Origin: Flavobacteriales bacterium UBA6165 | GTDB taxonomy: Bacteria > Bacteroidota > Bacteroidia > Flavobacteriales_D > Crocinitomicaceae | DNA length: 17,439 nt | Assembly (NCBI GenBank): GCA_002422285.1 | Contig: DIUF01000075.1 | Span: 1-17,439 of the forward strand | Direction of reading: 5' to 3' | Part shown: piece by piece, positions 7,111-15,217 of the stretch | Position numbering within the stretch: the first letter of the stretch is position 1 | How the letters are laid out: every line of letters starts with the position of its first letter | Notes under the pieces: model-generated | Told to the model about the DNA's origin: nothing | The model's input: only the letters and a program-made list of their open reading frames with translations | Databases searched by the model: none | Position numbers and translations under genes: made by a program

Positions 7111-8007
7111 TTAAAAAACCACACGAACACCTGGAGAAATTGCGAACGCACCAGTGGATTGAATTCGAATAGCTTGAGCTTTCTGTAAAAAAATCATTGG
7201 CATGGCCTCCAAAAACAAATGTACATTTTTCAAAATATTTTGCTTTTTACCTAATCGAAAATCAACACCAATTGGAATAAAAAAATTTAAATCGTACCAT
7301 GGTTTTGCTCGCAAGACCTCTCCCTTATAATCACTCCAACTTTGAACATTATTATCGTTGTACATCATCATACCTGTTGAACTTTCGGCAACAAAATAAT
7401 ATCCCTCATACATTCCAATACTTATATTAGAATTCATAGAAATGCCAAGTCCAAAACCTACACCAACATAGGATTTCCATCTTTTTTCGGGATTGGTTTG
7501 CCACAAAATTGAGGTGTGCAGTCGAATTCGATCTGTATGCGCCCGAAGAGAGGTTGACATGTAATAAATAGAATCAATTGGTTGTGTTGTGGTAACACCC
7601 TGAAAAGTTGTAAAAATGGTGTCGTAAGCATAACGTTCAATGCCATGATATCCAATTGAGCTGTTGGTAGTTGAAAAATAGGCAAATCCTATTCTTAGCA
7701 AGGGACGCCCCAACAATTCTTGCCCATTCCTTTTTTGAATATTGAAATTTAAGGCCATCTGAAATCCTCCTCCCATTGTTCCCAAAGTATTTACCCATGT
7801 ATTCTGACCTGTCAAATCGAAATCAGGAAAATCATGTAATGCCAAATTCTGAAAATCCTCTATACGCATGACAGTTGATTGTCCGACATACATAAATCCA
7901 CTCATTTCCAAACCATTAATACTTAATAGTCGACTTTTTGTTCCATCAATTTGCGCATAACTGATGAGGAAATTAGAACAAAGTGCGACTGACAAAATCT
8001 TTCTCAT
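7111..8007 (-). CDS. Putative outer-membrane beta-barrel protein (paralogue 2 of a tandem pair)
   Basis: I chose the ATG at 8007 (298 residues), which gives the signal peptide MRKILSVALCSNFLISYAQ. The frame opens at 8058, but the extra residues carry no signal. The mature protein has alternating hydrophobic/polar strands rich in Gly and aromatic residues (YVGVGFGLGIS, PLLRIGFAYF), as in Bacteroidota 'outer membrane protein beta-barrel' families, and it ends in the aromatic ISPGVRVVF. It aligns along its length with the preceding gene product: QPIDS, QTNPEK, G(V/I)GFG, P(I/V)G.D.R and N(V/I)H(V/L)F.E..P. It is the last gene of the minus-strand run, 58 bases after its paralogue, and is closed by the terminator at 6963-6993. 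I do not recognise a named family. A porin, an adhesin scaffold or a structural barrel are all possible. Confidence 0.75.
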   Translation of the reverse strand: MRKILSVALCSNFLISYAQIDGTKSRLLSINGLEMSGFMYVGQSTVMRIEDFQNLALHDFPDFDLTGQNTWVNTLGTMGGGFQMALNFNIQKRNGQELLGRPLLRIGFAYFSTTNSSIGYHGIERYAYDTIFTTFQGVTTTQPIDSIYYMSTSLRAHTDRIRLHTSILWQTNPEKRWKSYVGVGFGLGISMNSNISIGMYEGYYFVAESSTGMMMYNDNNVQSWSDYKGEVLRAKPWYDLNFFIPIGVDFRLGKKQNILKNVHLFLEAMPMIFLQKAQAIRIQSTGAFAISPGVRVVF

Positions 8008-8065
8008 AGGTAAATTTTGAAAAAAAAACGATGGTGTTCTTGATTTATTGCAAAGCATATTTCAA

Positions 8066-8968
8066 TTAACGCACGATAGTTTTATCAAACACTCTAAATC
8101 TTCCTCCAAAAGAAAAATAAACACCATTTCGAGGCTCGTGTTGGTGATTTTGAACTATTGAATTCTGAAATAAAGGAGCTATTTCAAAAAACACATGAAT
8201 ATTTCTCCAAAATCGTGTAAAGGTTGCAAAACGAATATCAAAACCTACTGGTAAACTCAAACTATAAAATTGATAAGGCAACATTCTCTCTGTTTCGTTT
8301 TGCAAAATTTCACCAGAAGCCAGTTGTTGAGTCCCTGTACCCATAGCATGTTCTTTTCGCCATCTCAAGGAATAATTGTAGTGAATTATTGAGTACACCG
8401 AAAACCCGAATCCGAAACCAATCCCTCCATAAAAGCACATTTTTTTGTCTGGATTGGTTTGAAAAAGAAACATCGAATTAAAATAAAGCAGATTAGAATT
8501 GATCTTAAAAAACACGCTCTCCCTTGTTGTTGAGTCTATCGGCTGCATACTATTAGTGCTTGGGACAAAAATGCTATCAATAGTGTTTCTTGAATTTTTA
8601 GAGAATGTATTTCGAGTAATTTCGGACTCACCAAAACCAAAACCAAAACGAATCATTGGATTTACCAAAAAATTTTTGCCTTCAGAATTTTTCAGATGAA
8701 AACCAATAGATGAGTTCAATAAGGGTATAAAATTGTTTAGTTTTTTCCCTACAACTTCAAATCCACTAGTATTTTGTATCGGAAAGTCATTTGATAATAT
8801 TAGGCCCTTATACACCTTCATGCTAAAAACAGGTGCACTGGTTATTTGAAAAGCAGGACCAACGTCAAAACTATTAAAAACAAAAATCTTTTGATTTATA
8901 GAATCTCTATTTTGTGCAAATATGACATTCCATGTAAAGTAAAGTAAGCATAAACAACCGAGCTTCAT
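8066..8968 (-). CDS. Putative outer-membrane beta-barrel protein (paralogue 1 of a tandem pair)
   Basis: This encodes 300 residues, starting with the signal peptide MKLGCLCLLYFTWNVIFAQ. It is nearly the same length as the downstream paralogue (298) and shares its blocks in the same order: PMIRFGFGF, MQPIDS, FLFQTNPDK, YGGIGFGFGFS, LPVGFDIR and RNIHVFFEIAPLF. Many short amphipathic strands with glycine and aromatic ends suggest a small outer-membrane barrel. No plug, TonB box or known motif is visible. The gene begins 18 bases after the ruvX stop, so it probably lies in the same transcript. The function is unknown. Duplication followed by strong divergence indicates that the two copies may now differ in ligand or partner. 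Confidence 0.75.
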   Translation of the reverse strand: MKLGCLCLLYFTWNVIFAQNRDSINQKIFVFNSFDVGPAFQITSAPVFSMKVYKGLILSNDFPIQNTSGFEVVGKKLNNFIPLLNSSIGFHLKNSEGKNFLVNPMIRFGFGFGESEITRNTFSKNSRNTIDSIFVPSTNSMQPIDSTTRESVFFKINSNLLYFNSMFLFQTNPDKKMCFYGGIGFGFGFSVYSIIHYNYSLRWRKEHAMGTGTQQLASGEILQNETERMLPYQFYSLSLPVGFDIRFATFTRFWRNIHVFFEIAPLFQNSIVQNHQHEPRNGVYFSFGGRFRVFDKTIVR

Positions 8969-8986
8969 ACACTCAATTTTTGGTTA

Positions 8987-9394
8987 TCAATTTCCCATAA
9001 ACGCCTGCAAAATCAAAACGGCACTAATTTCATCTACAAGTTCTTTTTTTTGACGGTCTTTCTTTTTCATTCCCATTTGCAACATACTTTCTTTAGCCAT
9101 TTTAGATGTAAAACGCTCATCTTCGAAATGAATAATGCATGCCGGAAAGATTGATTTTAGCTTCTCTGCCAATTCTTCCACAGGTTTTGTGTTGTGTGTT
9201 TCTGAACCATCCATGCGCGTAGGATAACCCAAAACAATAGATTCCACTTTGTTTTTAGAGCAATAGTCCTTTAGATAATCTAACAATTTTGGAGTTTCTA
9301 CTGTGCAAAGTCCCGACGCGATGATTTGCAGCTCGTCTGTGACCGCTATTCCAGTGCGTTTAGCGCCATAATCTAATGCTAAAATTCTAGCCAT
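8987..9394 (-). CDS. ruvX: Holliday junction resolvase-like nuclease RuvX (YqgF)
   Basis: RuvX/YqgF is a small RNase H-fold nuclease, implicated in processing of the 16S rRNA 5' end and proposed as a Holliday junction resolvase. The ATG at 9394 gives 135 residues, the family's usual size, beginning MARILALDYG. The frame is open to 9424, but the extra N-terminal residues do not belong to the conserved fold. Visible motifs are LALDYGAKRTGIAV with catalytic Asp8, VLGYPTRMDGSE (54-65), FEDERFTS with Glu93, and the C-terminal Asp121 in LVDEISA. The start overlaps the stop of the upstream YihY gene by 8 bases (ATGGCTAG), which supports the start choice and implies coupling. The identification is confident; cellular role is from the family. 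Confidence 0.94.
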   Translation of the reverse strand: MARILALDYGAKRTGIAVTDELQIIASGLCTVETPKLLDYLKDYCSKNKVESIVLGYPTRMDGSETHNTKPVEELAEKLKSIFPACIIHFEDERFTSKMAKESMLQMGMKKKDRQKKELVDEISAVLILQAFMGN

Positions 9395-10283
9395 TTGGTA
9401 AAAGCATTTTTTTTCGTGGAACAATCGGCATATTTAACATATCGGCATAAACCTTGGTTATTTTGGCGCCCATGAAAATAATTTGAGCTGAATAAAACAC
9501 CCAGACCAAGAGGATAAAAATAGTGCCAGCCACACCACCACCAACTGCAAAGAAATAGTGGGTCAAATAATACTTTATCAACCATTGCCCTACGTATAAA
9601 AGAGCACCTGTAAACAAAGCGCCTCGAATGGCGATTTTCCAATGCACCAAACCATCGTGCAGGTATTTAAAAACAAAGAAGAAAATAACTGTATTGCTCA
9701 CGATAGACCCAACATGCGTTGACAACAAAGTTAAGGTGCTTGTATTATCCCGGCCAAGAAATTCGGCTCCAAAGGAGACAAAGGCAGTTTCAAGGAAATA
9801 AACCAATATAAAAATCAAACCAGTTATGGTGAGTAATAAAAACGACATCAATCGGGCTTTCACCTGGTCCCAAAAACTCAATTTCAACTGACTGGTGCGT
9901 ATTCCGAAAAAAGTATTGATACTGGCACGCATAGAATTAAAAATGGCCGACGCAGAGAAAGCCAAAATCACAAAACCTATAATTTCTAAAGTAAGGCTTC
10001 CTCCACCCACATTCAATTTCCCCAACAAATCCATGAGCCAATCAATATCTTCAATGCCAACTTGTTCTTGCGCAAACTCGGCAATGATTTTTATCAAACG
10101 TTCCTGGCCCAATACTCGACCTATTGTTGCATAGGCAATATAAAGTATGGGAACGAGTGCTACCAATGTGAAATAAGCCAAAGATGCCCCATGAATGAAA
10201 CTTTTATCTCGGAAAAATTCAGTAAAACTGGTTTTAAACAGTTCAAATATTTTTAAAAAAATATGTTTATTGCGCTCCCACAT
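9387..10283 (-). CDS. YihY/BrkB-family inner-membrane protein
   Basis: This is a polytopic inner-membrane protein of the YihY/virulence factor BrkB family. Its molecular function is unknown (once mis-called RNase BN). From the ATG at 10283 it has 298 residues; in-frame ATGs at 10310 and 10349 exist but overlap the upstream gene more deeply. Six hydrophobic segments are visible. The first begins at GASLAYFTLVALVPILYIAY, containing the family's hallmark ASLAYF..ALVP. The others run through EIIGFVILAFSASAI, FLLLTITGLIFILVYF, VSNTVIFFFVFKYL, RGALFTGALLYVGQ and GTIFILLVWVFYSAQI. The C-terminal tail is short and basic. The start lies within the last codons of the ABC ATPase gene (17-base overlap), and the end overlaps ruvX by 8 bases, so the three genes form one coupled unit. 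Confidence 0.9.
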   Translation of the reverse strand: MWERNKHIFLKIFELFKTSFTEFFRDKSFIHGASLAYFTLVALVPILYIAYATIGRVLGQERLIKIIAEFAQEQVGIEDIDWLMDLLGKLNVGGGSLTLEIIGFVILAFSASAIFNSMRASINTFFGIRTSQLKLSFWDQVKARLMSFLLLTITGLIFILVYFLETAFVSFGAEFLGRDNTSTLTLLSTHVGSIVSNTVIFFFVFKYLHDGLVHWKIAIRGALFTGALLYVGQWLIKYYLTHYFFAVGGGVAGTIFILLVWVFYSAQIIFMGAKITKVYADMLNMPIVPRKKMLLPNG

Positions 10284-11214
10284 AATTTGGTTCAAATTGG
10301 ATATTGTCATCCATTTCGTTTTGCGAATATAAGACGATTTCCTGACCATCGGATGTCAAAAACCAATTCTCATAATGTGTCCCTAAAAATTTGGTCGATG
10401 TTTTGTGCGCCATCAAACCATTTTTTTCCAACATTCGATACGCTTGTGGCCGAAACAAAAGGCTCTGGCCACTATAATGAATTGAGTTGATTGCTCCAAA
10501 ATGTGAAGCCTCTTCTTCATTGTGAGGATTTTGATAGAAATTGAACGGTGTATCTATCCGAGCTATCTTTCCAGATTTCAAATAAACAATTCTATCTGCC
10601 CAAGACATGGCTTCTCGTCCATCGTGTGTAACCATAATCACAGATCCGCCCCAACTTTTTACTTTTTGTTGGATGTAGCGTTCGATTTTCATGCGCAAAC
10701 TTGGGTCGAGATGTACAAAAGGCTCGTCCAAAAGCAACACATCTGGCTCAGTAACCAAAGCTCTAGCCAAAGCCAGACGTTGTTGTTCACCACCCGATAA
10801 AAAGCGAACTTGTTGTTTAGCAATTTCGGTTAAATCTGTGATTTCAAGAAGTTCAGCGCACAAGGCTTTTTTTACTGATTCAACATAACCTGGGAGCTTA
10901 ATTCGTAGGTTTTCCTCAACGGTATGAAATAAGTCTAAGTCAAATTCTTGATTCACAAGTTTAATTTCGGGATGGCCCGGAATTAAAAGCGTGCTTGGGT
11001 TAGGCAAAATTTGATCTTTAAAAATCACTGAGCCAGAGTCGGGAGAAATCAAACACGCCAAAATTTTCACAAGAGAAGATTTACCAGCTCCACTTTTCCC
11101 GACAATGGCTATACACTCACCTTGATTGAGATTAAAGCTGACATCTGACAATATGATTCTTTTGTCGAATGTGAGCTGAATATGCTGTGCCAAAAGGAAG
11201 TTTCGTGAAGTCAT
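10267..11214 (-). CDS. ABC transporter ATP-binding protein (PotA/CysA-like subfamily)
   Basis: This is a cytosolic ATPase subunit of an ABC importer-like system. The ATG at 11214 (MTSRNFLLAQ) gives 315 residues. The upstream in-frame ATG at 11253 is unlikely because a promoter -7 box sits on it. Motifs: Walker A GKSGAGKSS (39-47), Q-loop Gln89, signature LSGGEQQR (139-146), Walker B VLLLDEP (159-165), D-loop HLDP and H-loop His197 (VTHD). All catalytic elements are intact. The C-terminal ~85 residues after the ATPase core (EASHFGAINSI, LLFRPQAYRML, FLGTHYENWF) look like the regulatory oligonucleotide-binding extension found in PotA/CysA-type ATPases. No permease or binding-protein gene is adjacent. 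The gene instead overlaps a YihY gene by 17 bases. The substrate is unknown. Confidence 0.9.
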   Translation of the reverse strand: MTSRNFLLAQHIQLTFDKRIILSDVSFNLNQGECIAIVGKSGAGKSSLVKILACLISPDSGSVIFKDQILPNPSTLLIPGHPEIKLVNQEFDLDLFHTVEENLRIKLPGYVESVKKALCAELLEITDLTEIAKQQVRFLSGGEQQRLALARALVTEPDVLLLDEPFVHLDPSLRMKIERYIQQKVKSWGGSVIMVTHDGREAMSWADRIVYLKSGKIARIDTPFNFYQNPHNEEEASHFGAINSIHYSGQSLLFRPQAYRMLEKNGLMAHKTSTKFLGTHYENWFLTSDGQEIVLYSQNEMDDNIQFEPNYVGAQ

Positions 11215-11250
11215 AAGCCAGATTGGTAAAAATTGCTGATAATGGCGGAA

Positions 11251-11258
11251 CAAAAGTA
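11251..11258 (-). promoter_or_regulatory. Bacteroidota -7 box for the ABC ATPase-YihY-RuvX run
   Basis: On the minus strand this reads TACTTTTG, an exact TAnnTTTG, 37 bases upstream of the ATG at 11214. It overlaps the alternative ATG at 11253, which argues against that start. No standard -33 element was seen. Confidence 0.5.
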
Positions 11259-11281
11259 GCTCAATTTTGTAGTTTAGATTC

Positions 11282-11289
11282 TATATTTG
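11282..11289 (+). promoter_or_regulatory. Bacteroidota -7 box for the DUF5916 gene
   Basis: TATATTTG matches TAnnTTTG exactly, ending 22 bases before the GTG start. It is divergent to, and about 24 bases from, the minus-strand -7 box, so the two promoters may interfere. A nearby TTTTG (11265-11269) is too close to serve as a normal -33 element. Confidence 0.5.
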
Positions 11290-11311
11290 CGGCCAAAACA
11301 GTTTGAATTAA

Positions 11312-13771
11312 GTGAAACGCCTTATCCCATTATTTGTTTTCTTTTCCATAAGCATGGGATTAAACGCGCAACGTTCTCTTCAGGCATCACGAATCAGCGA
11401 AAAAATAACCGTTGACGGCAAAATGGAGGAAGATGAATGGCTCAACGCCCAGGTCACTGCCGATTTCACACAAACCAATCCTCGTGTAGGAGAACCCGCA
11501 AGCAAGCAAACCGAAGTTCGTGTGATTTATGACGATTTACATTTGTATATTTTTGCCAAATGCTACGATGATATGGACTTGGTTTCGAAAGTGCTCTGCC
11601 AGCGCGACGGTTTTGATGCCAATACGGATTATTTCACCTTCATTATCGACACCTACAACGATGACCAAAATGGATTTGCTTTTGGGGTTTCCAACTTGGG
11701 CGTGCAATACGATGCCAAATTGTATGTAAACTCTTGGATGGGCAATTTGGATATGGCCTGGCACAGTGCTGTTCATTTTGGCGATGATCATTGGTCTGTA
11801 GAAATGAAAATCCCCTATTCTGCCTTTAGATTTCCAAAAGTAGAAAAGCAAAACTGGGGTGTAAATTTTTTCAGAAACATTTCAAGACTTCGTGAATTTT
11901 CTGCTTGGAATCCGTCAACTCCAGATTTTGACAACGAACTGGCACAATGTGGTGATTTATTAGGCGTAAACAACATCACACCACCATTCCGACTTTCATT
12001 GATGCCCTACACTTCATTTTATGCGGAACATCAAAACAATCCAAACACATCCAGAGATTGGGGGTATTCTTTCAACGGTGGCATGGACATTAAATACGGG
12101 ATTAACGATGCATTTACGCTGGACATGACTTTGATTCCAGACTTTGGACAAGTGCAATTTGACCCAGAAATACTGAATCTTACGCCCTTTGAAGTCCAAT
12201 TTATAGATTACCGTCAATTTTTCACAGAAGGGAGTGAGCTTTTCAATAAATCCGGATTGTTTTATTCGCGGCGAATTGGAGGGCGACCTATCAATTATTT
12301 TGGCGTTTCTGGTGCAATGACAGCTGAGGAACGCATTGTTGCCAACCCTATTAGTTCTCAATTGATTAACGCATCCAAGATTTCTGGTAGGACAAAAAGC
12401 GGACTCGGAATCGGTATATTTAACGGGATATCCGCCGCAACTTTCGCTACTCTTGAAAACGAACTTACAGGCGAACGCAGAGATATCATTACAGCTCCGC
12501 TCACGAATTACAACCTATTGGTGTTGGATCAAAATTTGAAAAACAACAGTTTTATTACTTTGACGAATGCCAATGTGTGGCGCTCAGGTTCTTGGCGCGA
12601 TGGCAACCTGACGGCAGTTCATACCAAATTGAACACAAAAGACAACAAGTTTTTTGTATCCGGAAATTTTAACTTGTCCCAACGCTATCAAAACCTCGGC
12701 AATGTATTTGGTCATTCCATGGCATTCGCAGCAGGAAAACAGCGTGGTCAATTGGTCTATGGCATTCGTTATGCTGAGGATTCCGACACTTACGACCAAA
12801 ACGAGCTTGGATTTTTGTTGGTCAACAACACACGAACGATTTCTTCGAATGCTTCATATACCATTTTCAAGCCCTTTTGGAAGCTCAATCGGTTTTGGGT
12901 GCGTGGAAATTTGAGTTACCAGCGCTTGTATAATCCAGATAATTACATCGCTACTTATTGGAGCTCGTCCATGGGTGTTACTGACAAAAAATTCCACTCA
13001 TACGGGATTACTTTCAATTCGAACCTAACCGAATCCAACGACTTCTTCGAACCACGCTCTTGGGGTGCCGTATTCATTCGTCCTGCTAATATTCGCTATG
13101 GCTCATGGATTTCGAGTAATTACCAGAGAAGACTGGCCTTAGATTTGAACGCATATCACACAGCATTTTTAGATCGAAACCAATGGAATGAATATGACTT
13201 TTTGGTTAGCGTGAGATGGCGCATGAATAATAAAATCTTCTTAATTGCAAGCTATTCACAAAACATTGCCAACAACGAACAGGGATTTGCCATTCGAAAT
13301 TTTGGAAGCAACCCTTTTCCGGGAGACATTCTGTTTTCCGAACGCGACAAATTAACAACAATTTCATCTATCAACTTGCGCTACACCATAACCAATAGAA
13401 TGGGAATAACCTTTTTGTTAAGGCATTATTGGGCCAAAGTGAATTACAATCAATTCTTCACACTCGACGAAACTGGAAGAATCAATCCAATCAATTTTGA
13501 TGGTTTGGATGGCAATGGTGTATCTATGTATAACACCAACTACAATGCATTTACCATAGACATGGTTTTTAGATGGATTTATGCGCCGGCGAGCGAAGTA
13601 AATATCGTATGGAAAAATGCCGTTTTCAATCAAAACGAACTTACCCAGCTTAACTATTTCACCAATATCCAAGACATGTTTGAACGAAATCCACTGAATA
13701 GTTTTTCGATTCGATTAATCTATTTCTTTGATACGCTGTACTTACAAAAATTAAAAAAACACGGCGTTTAA
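11312..13771 (+). CDS. DUF5916 outer-membrane protein with N-terminal CBM9-like domain
   Basis: This encodes 819 residues with a GTG start. The next residues, KRLIPLFVFFSISMGLNAQ, form a signal peptide, and the GTG lies at a good distance from the -7 box. Residues about 25-215 look like a carbohydrate-binding family 9-type beta sandwich (ITVDGKMEEDEW, TEVRVIYDDLHLYIFAKCYD, DYFTFIIDTYNDDQNGFAFGV, YDAKLYVN). The remainder is the DUF5916 region: PFRLSLMPYTSFYAE, the LIPDFGQVQFDPEILNL motif, the RQFFTEGSELF block, then repeated amphipathic strands typical of an outer-membrane barrel. The family is common in Bacteroidota and its role is not established; polysaccharide contact is inferred only from the CBM9-like part. 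It is transcribed alone, divergently from the ABC ATPase run. No SusC/SusD genes are nearby. Confidence 0.88.
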   Translation: MKRLIPLFVFFSISMGLNAQRSLQASRISEKITVDGKMEEDEWLNAQVTADFTQTNPRVGEPASKQTEVRVIYDDLHLYIFAKCYDDMDLVSKVLCQRDGFDANTDYFTFIIDTYNDDQNGFAFGVSNLGVQYDAKLYVNSWMGNLDMAWHSAVHFGDDHWSVEMKIPYSAFRFPKVEKQNWGVNFFRNISRLREFSAWNPSTPDFDNELAQCGDLLGVNNITPPFRLSLMPYTSFYAEHQNNPNTSRDWGYSFNGGMDIKYGINDAFTLDMTLIPDFGQVQFDPEILNLTPFEVQFIDYRQFFTEGSELFNKSGLFYSRRIGGRPINYFGVSGAMTAEERIVANPISSQLINASKISGRTKSGLGIGIFNGISAATFATLENELTGERRDIITAPLTNYNLLVLDQNLKNNSFITLTNANVWRSGSWRDGNLTAVHTKLNTKDNKFFVSGNFNLSQRYQNLGNVFGHSMAFAAGKQRGQLVYGIRYAEDSDTYDQNELGFLLVNNTRTISSNASYTIFKPFWKLNRFWVRGNLSYQRLYNPDNYIATYWSSSMGVTDKKFHSYGITFNSNLTESNDFFEPRSWGAVFIRPANIRYGSWISSNYQRRLALDLNAYHTAFLDRNQWNEYDFLVSVRWRMNNKIFLIASYSQNIANNEQGFAIRNFGSNPFPGDILFSERDKLTTISSINLRYTITNRMGITFLLRHYWAKVNYNQFFTLDETGRINPINFDGLDGNGVSMYNTNYNAFTIDMVFRWIYAPASEVNIVWKNAVFNQNELTQLNYFTNIQDMFERNPLNSFSIRLIYFFDTLYLQKLKKHGV

Positions 13772-13844
13772 CTTACTCCAAACATTGGCGTCTATTTTTA
13801 ACAATTCCTTAATCTGAGTTTACATTTAAACAACAGTTGCATGC

Positions 13845-13852
13845 TACATTTG
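13845..13852 (+). promoter_or_regulatory. Bacteroidota -7 box for the lipoprotein-SdiA-porin operon
   Basis: TACATTTG matches TAnnTTTG exactly, ending 22 bases before the ATG at 13875. A TTTA at 13819-13822 is at approximately -33 spacing but is a weak match. Confidence 0.5.
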
Positions 13853-13874
13853 TGTCAAATAATTTCTTGGTTTT

Positions 13875-14477
13875 ATGATTCGAGTTGTTGCAATCATTAC
13901 TGTTCTAAATCTTTTGTATTCTTGTACAAAAGATAGATTTGTTGTAACCAACCCAGACCCAAGCCCAGGAGTAGAGAGCATCATTTATTACTGGAATTTC
14001 AACCAAGCCAACGGAGCTGACATTAGCAACCCGTCAGTTGGTATTGGTTCAGCTGAAATGAAATATTCAGGTATTTGGGATTATGCAGAAGGCACCTTAC
14101 TCAATTCTATTGACGGCACAACACCTGGCAACTCACTGCGTTTAAGAAATCCAGCTGGAATTTTCACAATGAAAATCAGCACCTTGGGTTTCGAAAAGCT
14201 AAAACTGAGTTACGCTGCCATGAGAACCAACAGTGGTGCACAAGAAAACATTTTCTCATACTCCTTGGACGGTGTAAATTATTTCCAAATGGGCATTGCA
14301 CCAGAACGCGTTGTTGTTACTACAGAATTTGAAGTCAAAACAGTTGATTTTTCAGCGGTTAATGCGCTCAATAATCAAAGCACGGTATATATCAAAATAG
14401 ATTTCAATTTGGGTCATACCAATGAAACCGGTAATAACCGTTTCGATAATATTACATTCAAGGCTACTTCACTTTAA
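13875..14477 (+). CDS. Lipoprotein made of a single domain shared with the CotH protein
   Basis: This encodes 200 residues. The signal peptide MIRVVAIITVLNLLYSC has a lipobox-like LLYSC with lipidation at Cys17. After a short Pro-rich linker, the whole mature protein (about residues 35-198) aligns with residues about 740-916 of the secreted CotH protein in this window. Shared blocks in order are IYYWNFN, LRNPAG, MRTNSG, SYSLDGVNY, TTEFEVKTVDFS, VYIKIDF and GNNRFDNI. The pattern suggests an all-beta jelly-roll-like extracellular binding domain, by analogy with other surface proteins ending in a '(N/D)R.D(N/D)I' strand; this is inference. It is the first gene of an operon, nine bases ahead of the SdiA-regulated-domain gene. 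No known enzyme motif is seen. Confidence 0.82.
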   Translation: MIRVVAIITVLNLLYSCTKDRFVVTNPDPSPGVESIIYYWNFNQANGADISNPSVGIGSAEMKYSGIWDYAEGTLLNSIDGTTPGNSLRLRNPAGIFTMKISTLGFEKLKLSYAAMRTNSGAQENIFSYSLDGVNYFQMGIAPERVVVTTEFEVKTVDFSAVNALNNQSTVYIKIDFNLGHTNETGNNRFDNITFKATSL

Positions 14478-14486
14478 ATTCCAATA

Positions 14487-15215
14487 ATGAAATTGAATCG
14501 TATTTGGGTTTATGCGGGATTGGTTCTCGCATTAAGCACCTTGGCTTTTGCCAAAATTCCCAGTCTCAAGTTTACTTCTTGGATGTCTATAAAAGTCCCC
14601 GAACCTAGTGATATTGCAATGGCTCCAGATGGCGAAAGTTACTATGTAGTGAGTGATGACCAAGCGGCTGTTTACCAATTGGATCTAGATGGAAATGTGA
14701 TTAGAAAATCGCGAACACTCGGGATTGACCTCGAAGCAGTTTGCGCTCGACCCGATTTCCTCTATGCAGTAGATGAAACGCCAAGGAAAGTTTATCAGTT
14801 GAGCTATGAAAACCTTGAAGTTACGCGTACATTTAACGTTCCATATTCTGGCGGCAGAAATAAAGGATATGAATCTATTACATACAACGAGGCCAAAAAG
14901 TGTTTCGTGCTCATTACTGAAAAAGACCCGATAATCATCGTGGAATTAGACCATGATTTCCGACAAATCAATGAGTTGTACTGGAAACATGCAAGAGATA
15001 TTTCTTCGGCAACCTATCACAATGGATTCATTTGGCTCTTGAGCGACGAAGACATGACGGTTTTCAAATGCGACCCAAAAAACTATGCGATTATTCAGCA
15101 ATGGCGTATCAATGTGCACAACCCTGAAGGCATTGTTTTTAATGGAAAAGAAATGTTGATCATTGCCGACGACTTAGAGCGTTTATACAGATTTAATCAC
15201 CCAGAAGTTCAATAA
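14487..15215 (+). CDS. SdiA-regulated-domain protein (periplasmic beta-propeller-like)
   Basis: This encodes 242 residues with the signal peptide MKLNRIWVYAGLVLALSTLAFA. The mature part matches the SdiA-regulated family, a beta-propeller-like fold. Repeated strands are visible as EPSDIAMAPDGESYYVVSDD, GIDLEAVCARPDFLYAVDE, GYESITYNEAKKCFVLITEK, DISSATYHNGFIWLLSDED and NPEGIVFNGKEMLIIADD. Each repeat carries an acidic residue at a similar place (SDI, LEAV, YESI, ISSA, PEGI), as in this family. The name derives from an E. coli homologue controlled by SdiA and says nothing about function here. The gene is nine bases after the lipoprotein gene and two bases before the porin gene, so the three are almost certainly co-transcribed. 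A periplasmic or surface location is inferred. Confidence 0.88.
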   Translation: MKLNRIWVYAGLVLALSTLAFAKIPSLKFTSWMSIKVPEPSDIAMAPDGESYYVVSDDQAAVYQLDLDGNVIRKSRTLGIDLEAVCARPDFLYAVDETPRKVYQLSYENLEVTRTFNVPYSGGRNKGYESITYNEAKKCFVLITEKDPIIIVELDHDFRQINELYWKHARDISSATYHNGFIWLLSDEDMTVFKCDPKNYAIIQQWRINVHNPEGIVFNGKEMLIIADDLERLYRFNHPEVQ

Positions 15216-15217
15216 TC

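Noticed and set aside
9379..9642. 87-codon minus-strand frame rich in Trp and Cys near the end of the YihY gene
   Set aside because: It is an alternative-frame shadow of the YihY C-terminal membrane segments, which match the family in the chosen frame.
11215..11253. Longer N-terminus of the ABC ATPase from the ATG at 11253
   Set aside because: The start coincides with a consensus -7 promoter box (11251-11258), and the added residues are not part of the conserved ATPase fold.
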